Assembly (NCBI RefSeq): GCF_030518155.1
Contig: NZ_JAULRU010000418.1
Span: 62,001-126,000, forward strand
From: Gilvimarinus gilvus
Lineage (GTDB): Bacteria; Pseudomonadota; Gammaproteobacteria; Pseudomonadales; Cellvibrionaceae
Length of the DNA: 64,000 bases
Direction of reading: 5' to 3'
In this document: positions 26,349-35,451 of the stretch, in pieces
How the letters are laid out: each line of letters begins with the position of its first letter
Numbering within the stretch: position 1 is the stretch's first letter
The notes under the pieces: model-generated
What the model was told of the DNA's origin: nothing
What the model saw: the letters and a program-made list of their open reading frames with translations, nothing else
Databases searched by the model: none
Translations under genes and position numbers: made by a program

Positions 26349-27506
26349 ATGAGCACAGCCACTAACCCTGTACGCCTCGGCATTATTGGGCTTGGCAATA
26401 TTGGGCAGCAGCATATTCAACACATTCAGACAGCGGTAACGGGTGGAGAGATTACCGCTTTGTGCTCCCGCCAGCCAACGTCAATCGCGGGTCTTGAGTC
26501 CGTCCAACACTTTAGTGACTACCGCCAACTTATAGACTCGGGGTTGGTCGATGCCGTTCTAATAGCCACACCCACCATGGCTCACTTTGAACAAGCAAAC
26601 TACGCGTTGGCAAAAGGCCTGCATGTACTGATTGAAAAACCCATTGGATTATCCTGTCACGAAGGCGAACAACTTCTTAAACAGCATCAGTCGGAGCAAC
26701 AGGTTTTTGCGCTCATGCTAAATCAGCGCACGGACCCCTTGTTTGTTGCTATGAAGGAACAAATGGATAGTGGCCGCATTGGCGCTATCCAACGCACACA
26801 TTGGACCATGACCAATTGGTTTCGCCCCGAAGTCTACTTCCAGGTTAGCGATTGGCGCGCCACATGGAAAGGCGAGGGCGGTGGATTGCTCTTGAATCAG
26901 TGCATTCACAATTTGGATATTTTCCAATGGATCTGCGGCCTGCCTGTTTCGGTGCGAAGTTTTTGCAGTTTTGGTAAATACCATGACATTGAAGTCGAGG
27001 ATGAGGCGACAGCGTATTTGCGCTACCGCAATGGTGCCAGCGGCCTATTTGTTGGCTCTACCGGCGAAGCACCGGGCATTAATCGATTTGATATCGTTGG
27101 CGACCTTGGCACCTTGAGTTTTGACGGTGACCGACTAACCCTTTTCACTAACAGCGAATCGACAAGCGGATTTTGTAAATCAACCCGTGACATGTTCGGC
27201 ACTCCAGCCGTGACTCGCGAAGACATTACCCCAGACCGTCAGGTAAATCAGCACGCGCGGGTGATTCAAAACTTTATCGACGCGATTCGCGAGCAAGCAC
27301 CTTTGATTGCTCCGGCTGAGCAAGGCCTGCACTCACTCGCATTGGCTAACGCCATGTTACTGTCAAGCTGGGAGAATACTGAGGTCGACCTACCGCTTAA
27401 TAGTGCCCACTACCAAAAAGTCCTCGAACGACACATCGCGCAGTCTAGCCTGCGTAAAAAAGCGAACATTGACGTTTCGATCGATATGAATAAGTCTTAT
27501 CGCTAA
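26349..27506 (+). CDS. Gfo/Idh/MocA-family sugar oxidoreductase
   Basis: A 385-residue cytoplasmic NAD(P)-dependent dehydrogenase. The N-terminal Rossmann fold starts at once with GIIGLGNIGQQH (11-22), and the family lysine is in the IEKPIGL block near residue 96. The C-terminal half contains the LNQCIHNLDIFQWICG segment with the catalytic histidine region. It probably oxidises or epimerises a sugar released by the upstream hydrolases and sulfatases. First gene of a three-gene run (oxidoreductase, Nramp-like transporter, second oxidoreductase), spaced about 30 bp apart. Confidence 0.88.
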   Translation: MSTATNPVRLGIIGLGNIGQQHIQHIQTAVTGGEITALCSRQPTSIAGLESVQHFSDYRQLIDSGLVDAVLIATPTMAHFEQANYALAKGLHVLIEKPIGLSCHEGEQLLKQHQSEQQVFALMLNQRTDPLFVAMKEQMDSGRIGAIQRTHWTMTNWFRPEVYFQVSDWRATWKGEGGGLLLNQCIHNLDIFQWICGLPVSVRSFCSFGKYHDIEVEDEATAYLRYRNGASGLFVGSTGEAPGINRFDIVGDLGTLSFDGDRLTLFTNSESTSGFCKSTRDMFGTPAVTREDITPDRQVNQHARVIQNFIDAIREQAPLIAPAEQGLHSLALANAMLLSSWENTEVDLPLNSAHYQKVLERHIAQSSLRKKANIDVSIDMNKSYR

Positions 27507-27536
27507 ACACTCTAACAATAACAGCAGCGGAATTTT

Positions 27537-28925
27537 ATGAGCGACTCTTCAACCGATTCAGCCACACTCGGTCAGTCCGACAACGAACAGTCTCAGCTAC
27601 TCGCGGATATTGCCAAGCGTCCGCCTCTGGCGCGCGCAGTCGGCTATGTACGTCTAAGTGGCCCCGGTTGGCTGCAGGGGGCGATGACCCTTGGCGGTGG
27701 CAGCGCTATTGCGTCGCTAACCATTGGCGGTGTGTATGGTTACGAGCTGCTCTGGGTGCAACCATTGGCCATGTTAATCGGCTGCATCATGTTGTTTGCG
27801 CTTTCGCACCAAACATTGACCACCGGCGAGAGGCCTTTTAAGGCCATGTCCCGCATTCACCCAGCACTGGCTTGGGGCTGGGCACTGGCTGCGCTGGCAT
27901 CCAGTATTATCTGGGGATTTTCGCATTACCCGTTAAGCGCCGGCATGGCAGAGGAAGTGGTCACGGTAACCACGGGCTTTCAGTTAGACGATGGCAACGC
28001 TCGGGAGTTGTACCTGTTTGCACTGGCCATTATTGTTTGGGCGTTTTGTGCCTACACCGCCTGGCACTACGGCAAAGGCGGAAGTACCGTAAGGCTGTTT
28101 GAAAACGGTATTAAATGGCTGAGTATCTTGACTGTGCTCGCCTTCGCTTTCGTCGTGGTGACCGCGAGTTGGAACGGGCAGGTCGATTGGTTGCGGGTAT
28201 TGCACGGGTTTGTGCCCGGTAACCTACCAACAGACTCGGACGGGGTAATGACCATCATGGCGGCACTGGGCGCAGCCGTTGGCATTAACATGACATTTGT
28301 TTACGGCTACACACTTCTGAACCGAGGCTGGGGTAAAGCGCAGCGCGAGCTCTCGCGCTATGACATTATTATGGGGCTGGTATTGCCTTATGTGCTGGTG
28401 ACAAGTCTTATTTCGATTGCCGCCGCAGGCGCCTTGAGCAGTATTGATACCGATATCAGTGGCAAGCTCAGTCCCGCGATGGCAAGTCAGATTTTTGTGC
28501 AGGCAGGGCTCGGTGAAGTGCCGGCTCGATTAATTTTTTCCCTGGGCATACTAGGAATGGCTGTGGGCTCGTTGGTTATGCACATGCTGACCTGCGGTTT
28601 TGCCGCAAGCGAAATGTTTGGTTGGCCTACTAATAGTCTACGCTATCGGCTGGCTTTGCTGCTGCCCACTCCGGCGGTACTCGGCGTATTTGTCTGGAGC
28701 AGTATGGGAGCTTATGTGGTATTGCCAACCTCGGCCATCTGCGGGGTACTTTTGCCCATCGCCTACATTGGCTGGCTGCTGTTGAATAACCGCCGCGACT
28801 ACCTTGGCGATGACATGCCCGCGGGTCGCAAGCGGACTATATACAATGCCGCCATGTTGCTGTGTATTCTCACCGTTATTGCCAGTGTTCTGTATACCAC
28901 CAGTGTAAAATTGGGTTGGCTGTAA
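27537..28925 (+). CDS. Nramp-fold membrane transporter lacking canonical metal-binding motifs
   Basis: A 462-residue inner-membrane protein with about 11 hydrophobic segments. The beginning (LSGPGWLQGAMTLGGGSAIASL, about 40-60) aligns in character with helix 1 of Nramp/Mntp proteins, but where metal transporters have DPGN it has TLGGGS. In the helix-6 region AVGINMTFVYGY stands where MPH is expected. So the manganese/iron ligands are absent. It lies between two Gfo/Idh oxidoreductases in a polysaccharide cluster, where transport of an organic sugar product or a different ion is more plausible than Mn2+ uptake. Family membership rests on the GPG motif and topology. Confidence 0.65.
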   Translation: MSDSSTDSATLGQSDNEQSQLLADIAKRPPLARAVGYVRLSGPGWLQGAMTLGGGSAIASLTIGGVYGYELLWVQPLAMLIGCIMLFALSHQTLTTGERPFKAMSRIHPALAWGWALAALASSIIWGFSHYPLSAGMAEEVVTVTTGFQLDDGNARELYLFALAIIVWAFCAYTAWHYGKGGSTVRLFENGIKWLSILTVLAFAFVVVTASWNGQVDWLRVLHGFVPGNLPTDSDGVMTIMAALGAAVGINMTFVYGYTLLNRGWGKAQRELSRYDIIMGLVLPYVLVTSLISIAAAGALSSIDTDISGKLSPAMASQIFVQAGLGEVPARLIFSLGILGMAVGSLVMHMLTCGFAASEMFGWPTNSLRYRLALLLPTPAVLGVFVWSSMGAYVVLPTSAICGVLLPIAYIGWLLLNNRRDYLGDDMPAGRKRTIYNAAMLLCILTVIASVLYTTSVKLGWL

Positions 28926-28957
28926 TACCGCGCAGAAAAGATATAAAGAGTAGGGTA

Positions 28958-30049
28958 ATGAAAAAACATATCGACGTGAAAGACGGTGCTAACTACGCGC
29001 CTACAGCGGAAAGCGAAAAAGTCGTTGCCGAAGGCGAGTTTCAATTTGCAGTTGCGCACCTGGACCATGGCCATATTTACGGACAAACCAATGGCTTAAT
29101 CGATGCGGGGGGGACTTTAAAATATGTATACGACACAGACCCCGCGCGAGTCGAGCAATTTGTCCAGCGCTACCCGCAAGTGCAAGTCGCGAGTGATTTT
29201 CAGGAACTGCTCGACGACCCAGATATAAAACTGGTCGCAGCGGCTGCAATCCCCAATCAACGCGCTAGCATCGGTATAGAAGTGATGCGCGCCGGTAAGG
29301 ATTATTTTACCGACAAAAGCCCCTTTACGACCCTGCAACAGTTAGAACAAGTGGAGAAAGTTGTAGCGCAAACAGGGCAAAAGTACATGGTTTACTACTC
29401 CGAACGGCTGCACAACGATGCCGCCTGGCGAGCGGGGGAGTTAATTGCAGAAGGTGCCATCGGGCGCGTGATACAAGTACTCAACCTGGCGCCGCACCGG
29501 CTGGCAAAATCAACCCGGCCCGCGTGGTTTTTCGACAAGCAACAATACGGCGGTATTCTTACCGATATTGGCAGCCATCAGGTTGAACAATTTCTTACCT
29601 ACGCCAACTGCAAAAGTGCCACTGTAAATTATGCCCGTGCAAGCAACTTGAATAATCCGGACCGGCCCGGCCTGGAAGATTTTGGTGAAATATCTCTGAC
29701 TGGCGATAATGGCAGCTCCTTTTACACCCGTGTTGACTGGTTTACACCAGAGGGTCAAACCAGCTGGGGCGATGGGCGAACCTTTATTGTCGGTACTGAA
29801 GGTAGCTTGGAGCTGCGCAAGTATCTGGATGTAGGGCGGCAAACGCCCAGCTCGAAGCTATTACTGGTAAATGCAGAAAGGGAGCAAGAAATTGAATGCC
29901 TTGATCAAACCGGCTTTCCGTTCTTTGGCCAACTCATATTGGATGTAATGAACCGCACCGAGCACGCCATGACTCAGGCTCACGCCTTTAAGGCGGCCGA
30001 GCTTAGCCTACAAGCGCAACTCCTTGCCGACGCAACAACGCAAAACTAA
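28958..30049 (+). CDS. Gfo/Idh/MocA-family oxidoreductase (second)
   Basis: A 363-residue cytoplasmic dehydrogenase-like protein. The N-terminal sheet (FAVAHLDHGHIYGQ) replaces the usual GxGxxG with HLDHGH, as in a divergent subgroup of the family. DKSPFTTLQQL stands where the EKP lysine motif is found, and GGILTDIGSHQVEQFLTY is the conserved C-terminal block. The frame is open from 28862 but those 32 residues overlap the transporter and do not look like a start; the ATG at 28958, preceded by AGGG, gives the normal length. Only weakly similar to the first oxidoreductase, so it probably handles another step of the same pathway. Confidence 0.85.
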   Translation: MKKHIDVKDGANYAPTAESEKVVAEGEFQFAVAHLDHGHIYGQTNGLIDAGGTLKYVYDTDPARVEQFVQRYPQVQVASDFQELLDDPDIKLVAAAAIPNQRASIGIEVMRAGKDYFTDKSPFTTLQQLEQVEKVVAQTGQKYMVYYSERLHNDAAWRAGELIAEGAIGRVIQVLNLAPHRLAKSTRPAWFFDKQQYGGILTDIGSHQVEQFLTYANCKSATVNYARASNLNNPDRPGLEDFGEISLTGDNGSSFYTRVDWFTPEGQTSWGDGRTFIVGTEGSLELRKYLDVGRQTPSSKLLLVNAEREQEIECLDQTGFPFFGQLILDVMNRTEHAMTQAHAFKAAELSLQAQLLADATTQN

Positions 30050-30237
30050 CGCAGCAAAGGCGCTTTGGCCCATTTTCTATGTCGTAGAAAGTAATCGCTT
30101 TGCAGCCGGCTGCCAGCAGCTTGAGGCCAGAAACCTCAATGTTCGCTCGGGTGGTAGCAGCAAACTGTTGGAGAGCGTCAATACCAAAGATGAGCACGAA
30201 ATCACTTACGACATAGCCGCTGGCGTTTAATAAATTA

Positions 30238-30270
30238 GCCACCTTCGATAGCACCGGAGGTGGCTTTTTA
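30238..30270 (+). terminator. Terminator of the oxidoreductase/transporter operon
   Basis: GCCACCT and AGGTGGC (7 pairs, 13-nt loop) followed by five T, about 190 bp after the oxidoreductase stop. Confidence 0.7.
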
Positions 30271-30489
30271 CTTTAGTGGGGTGCGTCGCACCGGGTGCAC
30301 CGCGAGAATTCAAACTCTTCTATTGCAGATCATGCTTAACTCCCCGACGTTGCCATAGCCGTCCCCATAGATCCACTTCCCCAATCCCGCCTACAGAGCG
30401 ACTGCGCGAGCGATCACAGTGGCAGAATTAGCAACCTTGCACCAATTCCAGCATTACTAGGCATAAAGGAAAATTTCTGTTAATGTTAT

Positions 30490-30504
30490 TATTGTAGGAC
30501 AATA
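30490..30504 (+). promoter_or_regulatory. Candidate operator upstream of second GH43 (perfect inverted repeat)
   Basis: TATTGT-AGG-ACAATA, six perfect pairs, 56 bp before the ATG. A further ACAATA half-site follows at 30507. The imperfect version of the same motif precedes the paralogous GH43 at 7335-8795, so a shared regulator of the arabinan genes is likely. Confidence 0.45.
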
Positions 30505-30559
30505 TGACAATAAAAGTTACGGACAACGAAACCTTACATAATGATAAAAGAGGTTGTTT

Positions 30560-31954
30560 ATGCTTTCTTCCGTACGTGATATTGCGCGTAAAACGGCTCG
30601 AGTTGGACTTTTGAGCTTGATTAGCTTTAGCAGCATTGCCAGCGCGCTGAACCTATCCGGTATTACTAACTCTCACGATCCATCCACCCTGGTAAAAGAC
30701 GGTGATACCTATTTTCACTTCACCACCGGTGACGGTGTCTGGTATTCGCGCTCTACCGATATGGTGAACTGGGGCAACCCGGGTACCGTATTCAACAGCG
30801 GTTGGCCTAGCTGGATCAATAATGCCGTCCCCGGGTTTGGCGGCCATTTTTGGGCGCCCGATATTATTCAAATGGGCGACTACTTCTACCTGTACTATTC
30901 GGCATCAAGCTTTGGTAGTTCTCGCTCTGCCATCGGTGTTGCGCGTACCGCCTCGCTAAAAAAACCAAATTGGGAAGACCTGGGGCCAGTGGTGCAGTCT
31001 TATGGTGGTAATAATGAGATTAACGCTATTGATGCGGCCTTATTTCGTGATCACGACGGTCGAGTGTATATGTCTTACGGTTCGTGGTTTGGTGGCTTAG
31101 GTGTCGCCGAGGTAAATCAGAGCACCGGTAAGTTGTCTTCATCGGTACAGCATATTTTTGGTGGAGGGCATCAATCCATCGAGGCGCCTTACATTACCCG
31201 CAACGGCGATTACTACTACCTGTTCTTTACCCGCGGCAACTGCTGTCAGGGCGTAAACAGTACCTACCGGGTACAAGTGGCGCGCTCAACCAGCGTGTTT
31301 GGCCCTTACACAGGCGAGCGCAACTTAATGCCCAATGTCAGCGGCAACCGTAAAGGCCCTGGCCACGTTGGTATTATTAAGCAAGACGGTTGTAACTACA
31401 CCACCACGCACTACTACGACCTAAACCAGAATGGCACCGCTAAATTAGACATTCAGCGCATGGATTTTGTCGGTGGTTGGCCAACCATGACCAGCAACTT
31501 CAACTCGATCCACAGTTGTGGGGGTTACAGCGAAGGCCTGTACCAGTTGCAGTCGCGCAACAGCGGTAAGGCACTGGAAATTGAAGGAGCGGTTACCGAC
31601 AACGGCACGACGGCGGTACAGTACGACTTTAACGACTGGCTGCACCAGAAGTGGTATTTGGTTGATCACGGTACGGGTACTTACAGCCTGATTAACGCCT
31701 GGAGCCAAAAGAGCCTGGACGTATGGGAGCAAAGCTCAGCCAACGGCGCTGATATCGCTCAGTGGGAATACTGGGGCGGCCCCGGACAAAAATGGCGCTT
31801 GAACTCAGTCGGCAGCAATATGGTTGAGATTGAGTCCGACATGAGTAACAAGCTGTTGGACGTCAGCGGGCGCAGTACCGCCAATGGCGCCAACGTGTTG
31901 CAGTGGCAGCGCACTGGGGCCAGCAATCAACACTGGCGCTTGTTACGTCAATAG
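30560..31954 (+). CDS. GH43 arabinanase-like enzyme with C-terminal ricin-type lectin domain (paralogue)
   Basis: A 464-residue secreted enzyme; signal peptide about 1-29 (ends SIASA). Catalytic residues in family context: Asp40 (SHDPST), Asp158 (AIDAA) and Glu208 (SIEAPYI), with the GHFWAPDI and YLYYSAS blocks of arabinanase-like GH43. The ricin-B-like domain occupies about 330-464 with three repeats (HQKWYL, GQKWRL, NQHWRL). The same two-domain architecture as the protein at 7335-8795 but clearly diverged, suggesting different chain-length or branch preference. I start at ATG 30560, which has AAGAGG 7 bp upstream, rather than the TTG at 30554. Confidence 0.88.
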   Translation: MLSSVRDIARKTARVGLLSLISFSSIASALNLSGITNSHDPSTLVKDGDTYFHFTTGDGVWYSRSTDMVNWGNPGTVFNSGWPSWINNAVPGFGGHFWAPDIIQMGDYFYLYYSASSFGSSRSAIGVARTASLKKPNWEDLGPVVQSYGGNNEINAIDAALFRDHDGRVYMSYGSWFGGLGVAEVNQSTGKLSSSVQHIFGGGHQSIEAPYITRNGDYYYLFFTRGNCCQGVNSTYRVQVARSTSVFGPYTGERNLMPNVSGNRKGPGHVGIIKQDGCNYTTTHYYDLNQNGTAKLDIQRMDFVGGWPTMTSNFNSIHSCGGYSEGLYQLQSRNSGKALEIEGAVTDNGTTAVQYDFNDWLHQKWYLVDHGTGTYSLINAWSQKSLDVWEQSSANGADIAQWEYWGGPGQKWRLNSVGSNMVEIESDMSNKLLDVSGRSTANGANVLQWQRTGASNQHWRLLRQ

Positions 31955-32003
31955 TGGCAACGTCCTAAAAGTGCGATGAATTAGAACATTAGAAAAGGAG
32001 AAG

Positions 32004-32034
32004 GCCGCTCTTGCAAGATAGGAGCGGCTTTTTA
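32004..32034 (+). terminator. Terminator of the GH43 gene
   Basis: GCCGCTC and GAGCGGC (7 pairs, 11-nt loop) followed by five T, about 50 bp after the stop codon. Confidence 0.8.
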
Positions 32035-32194
32035 TCACCCAAGGGTAGCGCGCACTAGTGAGAACGTGCACAGCTAGAGGAGTCATAGACAACCTGTAAC
32101 TTCAGCTGAAAACAAAACCAAGAGTAAATTCAGAAAAATGCTATAGTTTGAAAAAACTCATAATACCAAACACATAATTTAGCATGATTCAATA

Positions 32195-33097
32195 ATGGCT
32201 TCAAAAAACAGTTATAGCGAGTTACTCGCATTCATCGAAATAGCTCGTGAGGGCAGTTTTACCCGGGCGGCGGCAAAAATGGGGATTTCAACCTCTGCAT
32301 TAAGTCACGCCATTCGGGCATTGGAGACGCGGTTAGAAGTACGCTTGTTAACCCGCACCACCCGCAGCGTCTCGACCACCGAGGCGGGCGAGCGTCTGTA
32401 CCAGCGGATCGCCCCGCACTTTGATGAAATTGATTTAGGCCTGGAGGCCGTGCGCGAGCAGCGTGAAAAACCCGCCGGCACGGTACGTATTACCACCGCC
32501 GAGCACGCGGCCAATAGTATTATCTGGCCTAAACTTGCCAAAATTCTGCCGCTGTACCCGGATATTACCGTTGAAGTATCTGTTAATTTCGCCCGTACCG
32601 ACATCGCCGCCGAGCGCTTTGATGCCGGTGTTCGGCTGGGTGATGAGCTAGACAAGGACATGATTGCGGTGCGCATTGGGCCCGATCAACGCATTGCCGT
32701 CGTAGGCTCGCCGGATTATTTTGCCAAACACCCCAAACCCGCTACCCCTTATGAGCTAACCGAGCACAGCTGTATCAACCTTCGCTTGCCCACCCACGGT
32801 GGACTTTTGCCTTGGGTTTTTGATGATAAAGACCGACGAGAATTCAAGGTAAAGGTCTCCGGGCAGTGGATTTACAACAGCGTCAGTCCCATTGTGCGCG
32901 CGGCGCTGGCCGGACAGGGCCTGGCCTATGTACCGGAGGATACGGTACTGGAGCATATAAAAGCCGGGCGATTGGTGCGTACACTAGACGAGTGGTGTAT
33001 CCCCTATACCGGTTATCACCTTTATTACCCCAGTCGAAAACAAGCCTCTGGGGCTTTTCCTATCATTGTTGAAGCGTTACGCCACAAAGAGCCATGA
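32195..33097 (+). CDS. LysR-family transcriptional regulator
   Basis: A 300-residue regulator. The winged helix-turn-helix is at about 5-65 (FTRAAAKMGISTSALSHAIRALE), with the linker helix after it, and the periplasmic-binding-type effector domain from about 92 to the end. The sequence resembles the CrgA/AaeR-like subgroup (TRTTRSVSTTEAGERLYQR). It is transcribed toward the molybdenum hydroxylase operon that starts 115 bp later and may control it; this is inferred only from position. Confidence 0.92.
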   Translation: MASKNSYSELLAFIEIAREGSFTRAAAKMGISTSALSHAIRALETRLEVRLLTRTTRSVSTTEAGERLYQRIAPHFDEIDLGLEAVREQREKPAGTVRITTAEHAANSIIWPKLAKILPLYPDITVEVSVNFARTDIAAERFDAGVRLGDELDKDMIAVRIGPDQRIAVVGSPDYFAKHPKPATPYELTEHSCINLRLPTHGGLLPWVFDDKDRREFKVKVSGQWIYNSVSPIVRAALAGQGLAYVPEDTVLEHIKAGRLVRTLDEWCIPYTGYHLYYPSRKQASGAFPIIVEALRHKEP

Positions 33098-33211
33098 TTA
33101 TACAGTGGCAACTCGCATTAATGAGTTTTGCTCAACAACGTATCCCTATTTTTGATCTTGTCTGTTGCCGCCTTGGCTTCTACTATCTCTTAAACCCTTT
33201 AAGAGGAGCCA

Positions 33212-33835
33212 ATGGTGCTACCAAGACGGCAACTATTAACACGGCTGATGTCGCTACCCCTATTGGGCGCACTGGGTACTCTGGCCAGCAAAACCACTGC
33301 TTTGCCTGATGTAAAGCCACGCCAAAGCACCACGTTAATCGCCTACTTTACCCGCTCGGGCAACACACGGGTGGTGGCCGAGCAGCTTGCACGGAAGCTA
33401 AACGCCAACATGTTTGTGATTGCGCCCGCCACACCATACCCCGCTGATTACGAGGCCAATGTCGAGCAAGCCCGCCGAGAGCGAGATGCGGGCTATCAAC
33501 CACCACTCAAGCAACGGGTTCCCGGTTTCAGTGGTTATGAGCGGGTATTTATCGGGTTTCCGATCTGGGGGATGACCGCACCGCCGGTAATTCGCTCATT
33601 CCTGGCGCAGCATGATTTAACCGATAAAACCCTGGTACCTTTTATTACGCACGGTAAATACGGCTTGGGCGACAGCGTGACCGTGCTTAAGCAGCTCGCA
33701 CCTCGGGCAACGATTCTTGATGCTTATTCACAAGAGTGCGACCAAGAAAGAGATACCATGAATCAGGTAAATTCATGGCTCTCCAGGTTGAGTGCCGACT
33801 CTAATCAACACGAACTTACTCATGCAAAATCTTGA
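33212..33835 (+). CDS. Exported flavodoxin-like protein
   Basis: A 207-residue protein with a basic, hydrophobic leader (PRRQLLTRLMSLPLLGALGTLA) that looks Tat-like or Sec, followed by a flavodoxin fold (about 38-195). YFTRSGNTRVVAEQLA is the FMN phosphate loop; FIGFPIWGMTAPPVI and FITHGKYGLG are the other flavin-contacting loops. It may donate electrons to or accept them from the exported molybdenum enzyme encoded downstream. AAGAGGAG precedes the ATG. Its end overlaps the xdhC-like gene by 14 bp, which indicates translational coupling. Confidence 0.85.
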   Translation: MVLPRRQLLTRLMSLPLLGALGTLASKTTALPDVKPRQSTTLIAYFTRSGNTRVVAEQLARKLNANMFVIAPATPYPADYEANVEQARRERDAGYQPPLKQRVPGFSGYERVFIGFPIWGMTAPPVIRSFLAQHDLTDKTLVPFITHGKYGLGDSVTVLKQLAPRATILDAYSQECDQERDTMNQVNSWLSRLSADSNQHELTHAKS

Positions 33836-34817
33836 TAAACACGTTATTTCACAGGCGCTGCAATGGCTACACAACGATGAGCCGATCTGGCTGTGCACCG
33901 TACTGGCCACCTTTGGCTCGTCACCGCGCGAGCCCGGCTCGTTAATGGCGGCCACATGCGATGGTCAGCATGTGGGCTCACTCTCAGGCGGGTGCGTAGA
34001 GGAGGACTTTCTGCAGCAACTGGGTGACGGGCGCTTCCAAAAGCCGGTCGAGCGAATTCGCTACGGCGCCGAAGGTAATATGGGCAACAATCGGGTTACC
34101 TTACCCTGTGGCGGCAGCCTAGATGTATTAATAGAAAATCTCGCGTCCACGCCAGAGAATACCGAGCATCTGCAAAACCTATTGGCGACCCTAGATGGAC
34201 AAACGGTCAAAACACGCCGAGTGATTCTCGATGATTCAAAACAAAGTAGCGGCGCATTATTACTGCACGATCAGCCCCAAAGCGAGCGCGTCTGGCTAGA
34301 CCCGGATGAGCGGTTTGTGGATATCCGGGTGGGGCCGGTATCGCGCCTGATTATCGCCGGCGTCTCAAGCGTGTCTATCTATTGCGCCGAGTTTGCCTTA
34401 GCAATGGGGTTTGAAGTGATCGTTTGCGACCCGCGCGAAGAGGCCTGGGCGAATGTTAACGTTCCGGGAATACGCGCAGAATACCTACTCCCCTCACTGT
34501 TTATCGCAGCAGCGGATAACTGCCATCATGCGACCGCCATTGTTGGTTTAACCCACGACCCACGAATTGATGACTTGGCATTAATGGAGGCGATCCAGAC
34601 ACCGGCTTTTTATATTGGTGTGATGGGCTCTCATAAAACGTCACAAATCCGTGCCGAGCGTTTGCAGCGCATCGGCGGTTTAACCGCGGAGGAAGTTGCG
34701 CGTATTCATATGCCAATTGGCCTGGCGCTTGGCAGCAAAACACCCGCCGAAATTGCGTTGGCCGTTATGGCCGACATACTGCGAGTGCAGCGGGGCAAAG
34801 AGCGCCATGAGCTTTAA
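33822..34817 (+). CDS. XdhC/CoxF-family molybdenum cofactor insertion protein
   Basis: A 331-residue maturation factor that binds molybdenum cofactor, helps in its sulfuration and inserts it into xanthine-oxidase-family enzymes. The N-terminal XdhC/CoxI domain is seen in CTVLATFGSSPREPGSLM and GSLSGGCVEEDF (cofactor-binding cysteine). The C-terminal Rossmann domain begins at RLIIAGVSSVSIYCAEFA and ends with GVMGSHKT and HMPIGLALGSKTPAEIALAVMADIL. The ATG at 33822 (MQNLDKH) is preferred to a GTG ten codons earlier. It lies in an operon with its presumed target. Confidence 0.93.
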   Translation: MQNLDKHVISQALQWLHNDEPIWLCTVLATFGSSPREPGSLMAATCDGQHVGSLSGGCVEEDFLQQLGDGRFQKPVERIRYGAEGNMGNNRVTLPCGGSLDVLIENLASTPENTEHLQNLLATLDGQTVKTRRVILDDSKQSSGALLLHDQPQSERVWLDPDERFVDIRVGPVSRLIIAGVSSVSIYCAEFALAMGFEVIVCDPREEAWANVNVPGIRAEYLLPSLFIAAADNCHHATAIVGLTHDPRIDDLALMEAIQTPAFYIGVMGSHKTSQIRAERLQRIGGLTAEEVARIHMPIGLALGSKTPAEIALAVMADILRVQRGKERHEL

Positions 34818-35430
34818 TAATACCGATGCTCAAAACGATCAGGTGGTGGCTTTAATCGTCGCGGCAGGCTTCTCAACTCGTTTTGGTAATAACGATAAAC
34901 GCGCTGCCAAACTTAACCGGCAACAAACGCTGCTGGCGGCCAGCTACCACTGTGCCGCCAGTTTTTTTAAAAACGTCCGGGTGATTATTCGCGATGACGA
35001 TGATATGAGCACTCTGGGCTTAGCGCCCAATACGCCGGCATACCGAACACCGCATGCGCGACAAGGGCAGGGCGCCAGTATGGCGGACGGCTTTAGGGCA
35101 CTACTGGCAGACAAGACTCTGAGCGATATGCAAATTGCCGCTGTTTGGCTGGGCGACATTCCCCGTATTACGCCAAACACCTTGATGCAATTATCTTGTA
35201 AAGCAAACGCAAATAACATTATTCGGCCAACCTACGCTGGCCAAGTGGGTCACCCGGTATTTTTTGGCCGCCGCTTCTGGCCCGAGCTTGCCGAGCTTGG
35301 CGGCGACAAAGGTGCCGTGGAACTGATCAAGCAACACCAAGCGTTTTACCGGAAGGTAGAAGTGGATGATTCAGGAATATGCCGTGACATTGATACACAG
35401 GACGATTTAAAAAGCTTTCAATTCCGTTAG
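34807..35430 (+). CDS. MobA/MocA-like molybdopterin nucleotidyltransferase
   Basis: A 207-residue enzyme that attaches a nucleotide (probably CMP) to molybdopterin, giving the dinucleotide form used by xanthine-oxidase-family enzymes. The signature LIVAAGFSTRFGNNDKR is the nucleotide-binding loop; GDIPRITP and GHPVFFGRRFWPEL are typical of the MocA group. The frame is open from 34696, but the true start is ATG 34807 (MSFNNTD), overlapping the xdhC-like stop by 11 bp. Confidence 0.88.
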   Translation: MSFNNTDAQNDQVVALIVAAGFSTRFGNNDKRAAKLNRQQTLLAASYHCAASFFKNVRVIIRDDDDMSTLGLAPNTPAYRTPHARQGQGASMADGFRALLADKTLSDMQIAAVWLGDIPRITPNTLMQLSCKANANNIIRPTYAGQVGHPVFFGRRFWPELAELGGDKGAVELIKQHQAFYRKVEVDDSGICRDIDTQDDLKSFQFR

Positions 35431-35451
35431 CGTCAACCAGAGGAACACGCT

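Larger units (their letters stand above)
30050..30559. other. Intergenic region with terminator and GH43 promoter
   Basis: About 500 bases. A 68-codon frame (30024-30230) ends just before the terminator but overlaps the oxidoreductase stop and has no family resemblance. The right part is the promoter of the GH43 gene, including the inverted repeat at 30490. Confidence 0.5.

Noticed and set aside
30024-30230. 68-codon plus-strand frame ending just before a terminator
   Set aside because: Overlaps the oxidoreductase end, no ribosome binding site and no recognisable family; the terminator is explained by the operon.
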